A stretch of 64,000 nt of DNA from the NCBI GenBank assembly GCA_031291725.1, contig JARLIM010000015.1, positions 1-64,000 on the forward strand, given 5' to 3'. This DNA comes from Acetobacteraceae bacterium (GTDB lineage: Bacteria; Pseudomonadota; Alphaproteobacteria; Acetobacterales; Acetobacteraceae). The notes under the pieces were generated by a model. The model searched no databases. It was not told the origin of the DNA and was given only the letters and a program-made list of their open reading frames with translations. Position numbers and translations under genes: made by a program. Shown here piece after piece: positions 8,892-16,788 of the stretch (the first letter of the stretch is position 1; each line of letters starts with the position of its first letter).

Positions 8892-8925
8892 CGCTGACCA
8901 GCGTGCCTATCCTCGCTGGTCAGCG
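8892..8925. repeat. Perfect 12-bp inverted repeat (hairpin)
   Basis: CGCTGACCAGCG at 8892-8903 and its exact complement CGCTGGTCAGCG at 8914-8925 with a 10-base loop. Each arm is itself almost palindromic. It lies about 150 bases after the lipoprotein gene, between convergent genes, with no T-run after it. It could be a factor-assisted terminator, an mRNA-stabilising stem or a dyad-symmetric binding site. Confidence 0.6.
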
Positions 8926-8952
8926 GGAAAATTCATAAGACAAGCAACTTAT

Positions 8953-8993
8953 CTCCGATCAAGGCGAGCCGTTCCGGCTCGGTCTGATCGGAG
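8953..8993. terminator. Strong two-part hairpin between convergent genes
   Basis: The outer stem pairs CTCCGATCA (8953-8961) with TGATCGGAG (8985-8993). The inner stem pairs CGAGCCG (8965-8971) with CGGCTCG (8975-8981) around loop TTC, with a 3x3 internal mismatch between. It sits seven bases from the stop of the DUF1330 gene on the minus strand. No T-tract follows on either strand, so it is a likely but non-canonical bidirectional terminator or 3' mRNA protector. Confidence 0.5.
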
Positions 8994-8999
8994 GTTGCC

Positions 9000-9305
9000 C
9001 TAAACCGGCTCCGCCACACCTTCCACCACCACCATATTGCACTTGGCAATCTTCAGCCGCAGCGCGCGCCACGGGGCGTAGTCCGGGTCGTTGAGCATCG
9101 CATCGGCGGCCGCCCGGCTTGGGTAGCGGATCACCACCAGCCGGGTGATCGGCCAATTGCCCTCCGGCGTGTCGAACGCGCCACCGCGCACCAGATATTC
9201 GCCGCCATGCTTCTTCACGATCGGGGCGGCGTTTTTCTTGTATTCCTCATACGCCACCGGATCGATCACCTCGGTGTCCAGGATCAGGTAAGCCGGTGCG
9301 GTCAT
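9000..9305 (-). CDS. DUF1330 domain protein
   Basis: A 101-residue single-domain protein of the dimeric alpha-beta barrel type: AYLILDTEVIDPVAYEEYK, then HGGEYLVRGG, then RLVVIRYPSRAAADAMLNDP. This is the DUF1330 pattern. Members are small cytoplasmic proteins of unknown function, sometimes annotated as ferredoxin-fold or monooxygenase-like. It is monocistronic as far as can be seen: convergent with the lipoprotein gene and divergent from the kinase-like gene. The hairpin at 8953-8993 follows it directly. Confidence 0.88.
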   Translation of the reverse strand: MTAPAYLILDTEVIDPVAYEEYKKNAAPIVKKHGGEYLVRGGAFDTPEGNWPITRLVVIRYPSRAAADAMLNDPDYAPWRALRLKIAKCNMVVVEGVAEPV

Positions 9306-9448
9306 GGGGTGTTTCCTCTCTCGTCTGTTTTCGCCCGGCGGTTTCGCCTGCGCGGTGCCACGGCAGCGCTGAACAGCCTGCGCCTGGGGCTGCGGAAATC
9401 AAGCCGCAACTTAACACTTTGTTTGCCGAGTGGCGGCAGAATGCGGCC

Positions 9449-10273
9449 ATGCAGACCTTCGCCCTCCTCGCCGCATTGCTGCTCTGCCTCGGTCTGGCCG
9501 ACCGATTGCGGCAGATGCGTCGTCTGATGCGGCAGGCAGAGGGCGAACATCATGCGGCGGTCGTGGCGGAGGCGAACGTCACGCGCGGGCTGCGATTATT
9601 GTCGCAGGAATTGCAAGACCTTACCCTCGGCCTGCGTGGCCATGCCGATCTCCTGGCGGCGGATCACTATGCCTCAGTGGCCGCGCTGGCAGGTTTGGTG
9701 GTGCAGTTGGAGCATGTCGCGGGCGAACTCGCCGGGCAATTGACGCCGCCGGAACAGGCGCGGCGATTGGAGTGTGAACCCATCCTGCTGGCACCTCTGT
9801 TGGCCGAAGCCGTGCTGGCATTGCAAGCCGCCATCGCGCCGGGACGACGGCATGTGCGCATGCAGGGGGAGGGTGTGCAGCCGATCACCATGCTGGCGGA
9901 TCGTCGGGCATTTCGTCTGGTGTTGGCGCGGGTATTGGGGGAGGCGGTCAGGTCGTCTGCGCAGGATGACTGGATCGAAATCGGCTGGTTCCTCTGCGAT
10001 CAGGGGCTGGTGCTGCACATCGCCGATGAAGGAGGAGGCATGGCGACCTCGGGCGTGGGGGCGGTGCCGATTGACAGCCGAGGCATCGGCTTGCGTCTGG
10101 CCCTGGCGCGCATGCTGGTGCAAGCACATGGCGGCACGTTGGAAATTGAGGCGCTGGCGAAAATCGGCACGCGGGTGACAATCACCTTGCCGCCGGAGAG
10201 AGTGGCCGCTGCCGCCGCGATGGGGATTGGCAGCGCGGCGGATGCACCGCATATCGGTGTTCCATCGGTGTGA
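9449..10273 (+). CDS. Histidine-kinase-like membrane protein lacking the phospho-acceptor histidine
   Basis: A 274-residue protein with one N-terminal membrane helix (about residues 3-18), a helical dimerisation region and a HATPase_c domain. Where a HisKA domain would read SHEL, this reads SQELQDL, so the phosphorylated His is Gln53. In the N-box the metal-binding Asn is replaced (VLGEAVRSS). The G1 box DEGGG (193-197) and G2 region (RGIGLRLALARMLVQAHGG) are kept, so nucleotide binding may persist. It is likely a signalling pseudokinase, or a scaffold comparable to ChpT/HPt-type bodies. It precedes the transglutaminase-like gene by 13 bases and is probably cotranscribed. Start ATG 9449 has a weak ribosome site. 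Confidence 0.72.
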   Translation: MQTFALLAALLLCLGLADRLRQMRRLMRQAEGEHHAAVVAEANVTRGLRLLSQELQDLTLGLRGHADLLAADHYASVAALAGLVVQLEHVAGELAGQLTPPEQARRLECEPILLAPLLAEAVLALQAAIAPGRRHVRMQGEGVQPITMLADRRAFRLVLARVLGEAVRSSAQDDWIEIGWFLCDQGLVLHIADEGGGMATSGVGAVPIDSRGIGLRLALARMLVQAHGGTLEIEALAKIGTRVTITLPPERVAAAAAMGIGSAADAPHIGVPSV

Positions 10274-10286
10274 GGATCGCGGAGAT

Positions 10287-12143
10287 ATGACAATCTGGAC
10301 CCGGCCGGGTGGCGCTGTGGTGCTGCTGCTCTGTGCGATGGCGTCCGGTGCGCAGGCAGAATCACCGCAGCATTTGCGGCTGGATCATCTGTCACGCGCC
10401 TATGACCTGCAGCCCGACCTCACCTATGTCGAGACCATCAGCCAGGACGCCACCTTGTTCACTCGGCGCGGCATCTCCGCCGGTGAGCGCGAGACGATGG
10501 ATTTCTATCCGAAATCCCAGGCGCTCGATCTGCTGGAGGCCTGGGTGGATCAGCCGGATGGCACCCGGCTATCGGTGGACCCTGCGGCGATTTTCACCCG
10601 CCCCTCCGAGGAATCGCAATCCGCCCCCGGTTTCAGCGAGAGCCAGACCACCACGGTGGTGTTTCCGCAGTTGAAAGAGGGCAGCCGCACCCATGTCGTG
10701 TGGCGATTGACGCAGAAAACCCCGCCTTTGGTCGGCTTTCAACTGACCTCGGTGGTGCCGGAAGAATGGGCGGTGAGGGAGGATGTGATTGATATCACCG
10801 CCCCGGCGGCCGTGCCATTGCACTGGGCGCAACGCGGCGGCTTTACCGTCTCGGACGATGTGGCGGGCGGCGTGCGGCACATCCATGCCCGCATCGCCGA
10901 TCTGCTGGGGGCGGAGCCTGAGCACAATGCCGTCTCATCCGCCGATTTCCAGCCGATGTTCCTGGCCACCAGCCAGCCCAATCTGGAGGCGCTGGGGGCG
11001 ATTTATTATCGCCAATCACGCCAGGGCTCGGCGGTCACGCCGACGATTTCAGCTCTCGCCGCCAAGATTGTCGGTGACAGGACCGGGCTTGCCGCGGCGG
11101 AGGCGATCTATAACTGGGTGGCGCTGAATATCCGCTACGTGGCGATCTATCTGGATGAGAATGACGGCTGGGTGCCGCACCCGGCGGACGATGTGCTGGC
11201 GCGCGGCTATGGCGACTGCAAGGACCATGTGGCGATCATGCAGGCGCTGCTCTCCGCACGCGGCATCGACTCGGTGCCCGCTTTGGTCGATTGGGGCAAT
11301 CGTTTCGCCGCATTGCCGCTGTGGGTGAGCCAGTTCAACCACGCCATCATCTATCTGCCGACATTCGACCGCTATCTGAACCCCACCAACCCCTATGCCC
11401 GCTTCGACGCGCGCGACCCCACGCTGTCGGGCAAATTGGTGGTGCTGGCGACCGAGCACGGGCAGGTCTCGCACACCCCGGTGCTGCGGCCAGAGGATAA
11501 TCTCTATCGTTTCAACGCCGATATCCATGTCGATGCCGTTGGCACCATCGCGGGCACGGCGCAGATGAGCATGTCGGCCTATACCGAGGCGCGTTTTCGT
11601 TCTGCGGTGGCGCAAGCCGTCTCACCGGAGGAATTGGCCGAGCAATTGCTGCGCGGCACGCCGGAAGGCGGGTTTGGCCGTTACATCACCTCCGCCCCGC
11701 GTGATCTGTCGATTCCCTTCACCGTCGAGGCGCATTGGCGCAGCCGGCATGGGGCGGCCGCATGCTGTGCGGAAGCGGCCCTGCCGATCCCGCTCGGCCT
11801 GGACATTGCCAGACCGGCGTTGCTGCGCAGCTATCTCACCCGCGATGGCGAGCGGAAGCATCCGATGACGGTGGCAGCGAAGGATTTGAACTGGCGCGAG
11901 ACCATCCACCTCGCCCCCGGCACCCGGCCTGTTGCCTTGCCGCAGGATGTGAATATGGAGAACGCGGTGGGGTTCTACCATGCGCATTACACCAGCATGG
12001 GCGACGTGGTGCAGGTGGAGCGACGCTTTGTGCTCAATCGCAGCGTGTTCCAACCGCCGGATGTGGCGGCGGTGGAAGGGCTGATCTATGCGGCGTTGGA
12101 CGATGTGCGGGCGACGGTGAGCGTGGCCCCGGTGAAGCCGTAG
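10287..12143 (+). CDS. DUF3857/transglutaminase-like exported protein
   Basis: A 618-residue protein with a cleavable signal peptide (hydrophobic VVLLLCAMASG, AQA cleavage near residue 24). Residues ~55-230 match DUF3857 (beta-sandwich; YPKSQALDLLEAWV, QLKEGSRTHVVW). Residues ~255-370 are a transglutaminase-like cysteine fold with catalytic Cys311 in GYGDCKDH and His352 in FNHAIIYLP. The third member is less clear: either Asp361 or the position that reads YLNPT where relatives usually have Asp. A C-terminal beta-rich DUF2140-like segment follows. It is periplasmic or envelope-located; the role is unknown, perhaps peptide cleavage or ligation. Start ATG 10287 follows GGAG. Confidence 0.88.
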   Translation: MTIWTRPGGAVVLLLCAMASGAQAESPQHLRLDHLSRAYDLQPDLTYVETISQDATLFTRRGISAGERETMDFYPKSQALDLLEAWVDQPDGTRLSVDPAAIFTRPSEESQSAPGFSESQTTTVVFPQLKEGSRTHVVWRLTQKTPPLVGFQLTSVVPEEWAVREDVIDITAPAAVPLHWAQRGGFTVSDDVAGGVRHIHARIADLLGAEPEHNAVSSADFQPMFLATSQPNLEALGAIYYRQSRQGSAVTPTISALAAKIVGDRTGLAAAEAIYNWVALNIRYVAIYLDENDGWVPHPADDVLARGYGDCKDHVAIMQALLSARGIDSVPALVDWGNRFAALPLWVSQFNHAIIYLPTFDRYLNPTNPYARFDARDPTLSGKLVVLATEHGQVSHTPVLRPEDNLYRFNADIHVDAVGTIAGTAQMSMSAYTEARFRSAVAQAVSPEELAEQLLRGTPEGGFGRYITSAPRDLSIPFTVEAHWRSRHGAAACCAEAALPIPLGLDIARPALLRSYLTRDGERKHPMTVAAKDLNWRETIHLAPGTRPVALPQDVNMENAVGFYHAHYTSMGDVVQVERRFVLNRSVFQPPDVAAVEGLIYAALDDVRATVSVAPVKP

Positions 12144-12160
12144 AGCGGCTTTGCCAGAGC

Positions 12161-13342
12161 TCAGTCCCGGATCAGCTTCACCCGCTTGCCATCCACACCC
12201 AGCGCCAACTTGCCCGCCTTCAACGCCATCGCGTCATGGCCGAACACATCGGCGCGCCAGCCGGTCAGGCTGGGCAGGTTGGGATTGTCGTCCCCGGCGA
12301 GCTTGTCGATCTCTTCCGAATTGGCGACCAGCTTGGGGGCGACGTGGAATTGCTCGCATTTCGCCGCCAGCAGCACCTTGAGCAGCGAGACCAGGGCCGG
12401 TGAGGGCTTCGGGCCGTCGCGGTGGGTGGGCAGTTCGGGCATCGCCGCATCGGGCAGCAGCTTGGCCTCGGCGATGGCGGCGAGCAGCGATGCGCCGGTC
12501 TTGCCCTCGGCAAAACCACGGGTGATGCCGCGTGCGCGGGCGAGTTGCTCCGGGTCGGCGGGCGCTGTGGCGGCGAGTTCGAGCAGCGCCTCATCCTTGA
12601 GCATGCGCTGGCGCGGAATATTCGACCGCTGCGCCTCACGCTCCCGCCACGCCGTCAGGGCGCGCAGCGTGCCGAGCATGCGGCGATTATTGGTGCGCGG
12701 CCGCAGCTTTTCCCACAGTGTCTCCGGATTGGCGCGATAGGTGTTCGGATCGGCCAGGGCGGCCATTTCTTCCGACACCCATTCCAGCCGCCCGTCTTTT
12801 TCCAACCGCGCGCACAGCTTTTCATAAGCGCGGCGCAGATGGGTCACGTCTGCGGCTGCATAGGCGATCTGCGCTGGCGACAAAGGCCGCACCGACCAGT
12901 CGCTGAATCGATGCGCCTTGTCGATCTGCCCGCCGGTGAGGCTGGAGACCAGCGCGTCATAGCCCACCTGATCGCCGAATCCGGCAACCATGGCTGCAAT
13001 CTGCGTGTCGAACAGCGGTCGCGGCACGTCGCCGAACAGCAGCACGAAGATTTCCACATCCTGCCGGGCGGCGTGGAAGACCTTCATCACCGCCTGATTG
13101 GCCAGCAAAGCGCCGAGCGGGGCGAGATCCAGCCCCGGTGCCAGCGCATCCACCACGGCCACTTCGGTGTCCGAGGCAAGCTGAACCACGCAGAGTTCGG
13201 GCCAATAGGTCCGCTCTCGCATGAATTCGGTGTCGACGGTGACGAAAACCTCGCCGCTCAACCTCTCGCAGAGGGCCGCAAGAGCGTCGGTGTCGGTGAT
13301 CAACTGAGGCTGCGGAAATTCCGCGCGAGAAGAACGGGCCAT
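12161..13342 (-). CDS. rnd: Ribonuclease D
   Basis: A 393-residue 3'-5' exoribonuclease that trims tRNA and other small RNA precursors. The DEDDy exonuclease domain shows VTVDTEF (Exo I, 35-41), [11 protein letters not shown] (Exo II), and [10 protein letters not shown] (Exo III with the Tyr and Asp). An HRDC domain follows ([20 protein letters not shown] onward), plus a second HRDC-like C-terminus. Start ATG 13342 is preceded by GAGGGAGAG; an upstream extension is not used. It is divergent from aspS with under 100 bases between, a pairing common in alphaproteobacteria. It converges on the transglutaminase-like gene with a 17-base gap. Confidence 0.95.
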   Translation of the reverse strand: MARSSRAEFPQPQLITDTDALAALCERLSGEVFVTVDTEFMRERTYWPELCVVQLASDTEVAVVDALAPGLDLAPLGALLANQAVMKVFHAARQDVEIFVLLFGDVPRPLFDTQIAAMVAGFGDQVGYDALVSSLTGGQIDKAHRFSDWSVRPLSPAQIAYAAADVTHLRRAYEKLCARLEKDGRLEWVSEEMAALADPNTYRANPETLWEKLRPRTNNRRMLGTLRALTAWREREAQRSNIPRQRMLKDEALLELAATAPADPEQLARARGITRGFAEGKTGASLLAAIAEAKLLPDAAMPELPTHRDGPKPSPALVSLLKVLLAAKCEQFHVAPKLVANSEEIDKLAGDDNPNLPSLTGWRADVFGHDAMALKAGKLALGVDGKRVKLIRD

Positions 13343-13440
13343 CTCTCCCTCATACACAGGAAGGAGCCGTGCCGGAAGGCAGCTTGACACAAGGCGGTCA
13401 CGTCGGCTTCCTGCCCCCCATTCGCACCAGGATAGAGACG

Positions 13441-15228
13441 ATGCACGCTTATCGCAGCCACACATGCGGCGCGCTCCGCGCCAGCGACGCCGGAACCGAA
13501 GCCCGTATTTCAGGCTGGATTCACTCCAAGCGCGATCATGGCGGCCTGTTGTTCATCGATCTGCGCGACCATTACGGCATCACGCAATGCGTCTTCCCCG
13601 CAGGCTCCGAGGCGTTCGCCACCGTTGATCCGCTGCGGGTGGAGAGCGTGATCACCGTCACCGGACAGGTGGTCAAGCGCGAGGGCACCATCAACCCGCG
13701 CCTCGTCACCGGCGAGATCGAGGTGGTCGCCAGCCATGTCGCCGTGCAATCCATCGCCAATGTGCTGCCGATGCAGGTGGCGGGCGAGGAGCATTATTCG
13801 GACGAAATCCGTCTCAAGAACCGCTTCATCGATCTGCGCCGCGAGAAGGTGCACAAGAACATCATGTTGCGCGCGGCGGTGATCGCCAGCTTCCGCCGCC
13901 GGATGATCGAGGCCGGCTTCACCGAATTCCAGACGCCAATCCTGACCGCCTCCTCGCCGGAAGGGGCGCGCGACTTCCTGGTGCCGGCGCGCAACCATCC
14001 CGGCAAGTTCTACGCGCTGCCGCAGGCGCCGCAGCAATTCAAGCAATTGGCGATGGTGGCGGGCTTTGACCGCTACTTCCAAATCGCCCCGTGTTTCCGC
14101 GACGAAGCCAGCCGGGCCGACCGCAGCCCCGGTGAGTTCTATCAGCTCGATTTCGAGATGAGCTTCGTGACGCAAGAAGACGTCTTCAACACCATCGAGC
14201 CGGTGATGGCCGCGGTGTTTGAGGAATTCGCCGAAGGCCGCGGCGTGACCAAGCCGCCCTTCCCGCGTATTCCGTATGACACCTCGATGCTGCTCTACGG
14301 GTCGGACAAGCCCGATCTGCGCAACCCGATCATCCTCACCGATGTCACCGAGCATTTTGTGGGCTCCGGTTTCGGCCTGTTCGCCAAGATCGCGGCCTCG
14401 GGCGGCATCATCCGCGCCATTCCGGCGCCGGGCACAGCCGAAAATCCGCGTTCGTTCTTCGACAAGCTCAACGAATGGGCGCGCGAAGAGGGCGCTGGCG
14501 GTCTGGGTTACATCCAGTTCGGGGCCGATGGCGTGGCCAAGGGGCCGATTGCCAAGAACCTCGAAGCCGAACGTCTGGCCGCCATCAAGACCGCCGCTGG
14601 CCTGCAAGACGGCGACTCGGTGTTCTTCGCGGCGGGCAAAAAGGACGAAGCGCCGAAATTCTCCGGCAAGGTGCGCACCAAGCTCGGCAACGATCTCGGC
14701 CTGATCAACGCGGGCGAGTTCAAGTTCTGCTGGATCACCGACTTCCCGATGTATGAAATCGAGGAAGAAACCAAGAAGATCGATTTCAGCCACAACCCGT
14801 TCTCGATGCCGCAGGGGGGCATGGAAGCGCTGGAGACGATGGACCCGCTGGACATCAAGGCATTCCAGTACGACATCGTCTGCAACGGCATCGAACTGTC
14901 CTCGGGCGCCATCCGCAACCATCGCCCGGACATCATGATCCGCGCCTTCGAAATCGCCGGTTACACCGCAGCGGAGGTGGAAGAGCGTTTTGGCGGCATG
15001 CTCAACGCCTTCCGTTATGGCGCGCCGCCGCATGGCGGTTCGGCCCCTGGTATCGACCGCATCGTGATGCTGCTGGCCGATGAGCCGAATATCCGTGAGG
15101 TGATTCTGTTCCCGCTCAACCAGCAGGGCGAAGATTTGATGATGGGCGCGCCTGCCGAGGTGCCGCCCGCGCGCCTGAAGGAATTGTCGCTCAAACTCGA
15201 CCTTCCGCCAAAAGTGAAGAAGGATTGA
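13441..15228 (+). CDS. aspS: Aspartyl-tRNA synthetase
   Basis: A class II aminoacyl-tRNA synthetase of 595 residues, the normal length of bacterial AspRS. An N-terminal OB fold ([20 protein letters not shown]) binds the anticodon. The catalytic core has motif 2 ([10 protein letters not shown], with [10 protein letters not shown]), the bacterial GAD insertion domain (about 290-420), and motif 3 ([18 protein letters not shown]). Bacteria lacking AsnRS use a non-discriminating form that also charges tRNA-Asn; this cannot be told by eye. Start ATG 13441 follows AGGATAGAG. A TTGACA at 13384-13389 could be its -35 box, although no good -10 follows. Confidence 0.97.
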   Translation: MHAYRSHTCGALRASDAGTEARISGWIHSKRDHGGLLFIDLRDHYGITQCVFPAGSEAFATVDPLRVESVITVTGQVVKREGTINPRLVTGEIEVVASHVAVQSIANVLPMQVAGEEHYSDEIRLKNRFIDLRREKVHKNIMLRAAVIASFRRRMIEAGFTEFQTPILTASSPEGARDFLVPARNHPGKFYALPQAPQQFKQLAMVAGFDRYFQIAPCFRDEASRADRSPGEFYQLDFEMSFVTQEDVFNTIEPVMAAVFEEFAEGRGVTKPPFPRIPYDTSMLLYGSDKPDLRNPIILTDVTEHFVGSGFGLFAKIAASGGIIRAIPAPGTAENPRSFFDKLNEWAREEGAGGLGYIQFGADGVAKGPIAKNLEAERLAAIKTAAGLQDGDSVFFAAGKKDEAPKFSGKVRTKLGNDLGLINAGEFKFCWITDFPMYEIEEETKKIDFSHNPFSMPQGGMEALETMDPLDIKAFQYDIVCNGIELSSGAIRNHRPDIMIRAFEIAGYTAAEVEERFGGMLNAFRYGAPPHGGSAPGIDRIVMLLADEPNIREVILFPLNQQGEDLMMGAPAEVPPARLKELSLKLDLPPKVKKD

Positions 15229-15287
15229 TCCTGGCGGGCAGGCACAACTCTGCCTATCTATCAGAACGATAGCGGGAATTGAGCAAC

Positions 15288-16070
15288 ATGCGTGGTCTGA
15301 AGGCGTCTTTGGCTGGTCTGCTGCTGCTGTTGGCACCTCAGGTGCATGCGGTGGACCTTGCCGCGCATGTGGCGCAGTACAAGCTCAGCCTGGAAAGCTC
15401 GAAGGGCGATGTCGCTTCGGGCTCTGGCACGATGACCTATGAGGTTATCGATGCCTGCGATGGCTGGGCGGTGCGGCAGCGTCTGGCGATGGTGCTGACC
15501 AACCGCGATGGGCAGGCCATTCATTCAGTCTCCGATTACACCACCTTCGAGACCAAGGACGGGTTGTCGATGCGGTTCCGCTCGCATCAACTCAATGATG
15601 GCACGCCGCCGGACGATGTGGCAGGCGAGGCCACGCTGACGGCACTGGGGGGGGCTGGCAAGGTGGTCTACACCCTGCCCAAGGCCGACACCAAGACACT
15701 GCCCGCAGGCACGCTGTTCCCCTCCACCCACACCATTCGGATCATCACGGCCGCTGAGGCAGGACGTAAATTCCTCTCGCTGCCGCTGTTCGATGGCACC
15801 AGCGCTGCCGGCGGGCAGTCCAGTTCGGTGGTGATGGGCGGCTGGGACAAAGCGCCGCTGCCGACGACATTCGCCCCCTTGGCCAAGCAGCCGAGCGGGC
15901 GGGTGCATATCGCCTTTTTCGATGGTGACAGCGATGGCACGCAGCCGGATTACGAAGTCAGCATGCGCTACTTCGCCAATGGCGTGGCCGATGAGATGTC
16001 GATGGATTTCGGCGATTTCGTGATGTCAGCCAAAATCGAGAAGCTGACGGTTCATAAACCCGGCTGTTGA
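15288..16070 (+). CDS. EipB-family (DUF1849) periplasmic envelope-integrity protein
   Basis: A 260-residue secreted protein with a signal peptide ending near HA-VDLAAH (residue 21). The mature protein is beta-rich and matches DUF1849/EipB: LAAHVAQYKLSLESSKG, then MTYEVIDACDGWAVRQRL. EipB of Brucella forms a spiral beta-strand and supports outer-membrane integrity; that family is known for a conserved disulfide, and here Cys57 (in ACDGW) and the C-terminal Cys260 are the only mature cysteines and fit this pair. ATG 15288 is chosen over a TTG three codons upstream. It lies 59 bases after aspS; a hairpin terminator follows. Confidence 0.88.
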   Translation: MRGLKASLAGLLLLLAPQVHAVDLAAHVAQYKLSLESSKGDVASGSGTMTYEVIDACDGWAVRQRLAMVLTNRDGQAIHSVSDYTTFETKDGLSMRFRSHQLNDGTPPDDVAGEATLTALGGAGKVVYTLPKADTKTLPAGTLFPSTHTIRIITAAEAGRKFLSLPLFDGTSAAGGQSSSVVMGGWDKAPLPTTFAPLAKQPSGRVHIAFFDGDSDGTQPDYEVSMRYFANGVADEMSMDFGDFVMSAKIEKLTVHKPGC

Positions 16071-16075
16071 ATGCG

Positions 16076-16108
16076 CAGGGCGGAAGGGCGCAGCGCTCTT
16101 CCGCCCTG
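16076..16108. terminator. Bidirectional hairpin terminator
   Basis: CAGGGCGGAAG (16076-16086) pairs with CTTCCGCCCTG (16098-16108) around an 11-base loop that itself contains AGCGCT. It lies between the stops of the EipB gene (16070) and the convergent glycine-zipper lipoprotein gene (16116). There is no long T-run, but position and stem strength support termination from both sides. Confidence 0.65.
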
Positions 16109-16115
16109 GGCGATG

Positions 16116-16655
16116 TCAATACCGGTAGTAGTAATGCGGGCGGTCGTAATACGGCTCATAGCCATACGGATACGGCGCGCTCATATAGACCGGCTGCGGC
16201 GGGGCCTGCACGGTGTTGCCCTTGGCGACCATGCATTGCGTATAGGCGATGTCATAGGTCCGCTGCAGATTGGCGCCGCTCGCCTGTGCGTTGGATGCTC
16301 CGACCGAGGTGCCCACCAGCGCGCCCATCGCACCGCCAACCGCCGCCCCTCCGCCCATATGTCCGCTTGCCGAGCCGAGGGCCGCGCCGGCAACCGCACC
16401 GATAGCGGTACCGACAACCGCACTGCCCACCACCTGATTCGTGCTCTGCTGCGCGCTCGGGGCGGGGCCGACCTGGTTTTGTGCGGCCTGACGGCAATAT
16501 TGATCCTCAGCCGTGAACTGCTCGTAGCTCTTGCCCGGTGGCGGCATGGCCACCGAGCGCGGGCCACTGGGGGGGGCGACGGCGCAGCCTGCGAGAGCTG
16601 ACAGCGCCAGCGCCGCACAACCAGCGCGCAGCGTTGATGTGGCGAGATGTGCCAT
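16116..16655 (-). CDS. Glycine-zipper outer-membrane lipoprotein
   Basis: A 179-residue lipoprotein precursor, lipobox LAGC (Cys24). Two further cysteines occur in the mature part (QYCRQAAQNQ and YTQCMVAKG). The centre (about 77-130) is a glycine-zipper repeat of GxxxG type: VVGSAVVGTAIGAVAGAALG and GGGAAVGGAMGALVGTSVG, as in YMGG/17-kDa-antigen-like membrane proteins. The C-terminal 25 residues are a Tyr/Pro-rich tail (YEPYYDRPHYYYRY). Start ATG 16655 is preceded by AGGAGG. Probably an outer-membrane-inserted or peptidoglycan-proximal lipoprotein; precise role unknown. Confidence 0.85.
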   Translation of the reverse strand: MAHLATSTLRAGCAALALSALAGCAVAPPSGPRSVAMPPPGKSYEQFTAEDQYCRQAAQNQVGPAPSAQQSTNQVVGSAVVGTAIGAVAGAALGSASGHMGGGAAVGGAMGALVGTSVGASNAQASGANLQRTYDIAYTQCMVAKGNTVQAPPQPVYMSAPYPYGYEPYYDRPHYYYRY

Positions 16656-16788
16656 GTTGCAATCCTCCTGAAACACCTTCCTGCACGTCGCAACAACGAC
16701 AGGCTTGCGGAGAAAATACGCTCCGCCCGTCTGCGTTGCAAAGCGCAGTGCACCGATCTGTCCGCGAATTCATCCAATGGTCAGACAC

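Noticed and set aside
13384..13412. TTGACA as the aspS -35 box
   Set aside because: Perfect -35 hexamer, but the sequence 17 bases downstream is CTTCCT, not a convincing -10; left as a remark only.
13510..15336. A 608-codon open frame on the minus strand opposite aspS
   Set aside because: It mirrors aspS almost exactly; the frame stays open because of high-GC codon bias in the real gene, and the translation has no recognisable domain.
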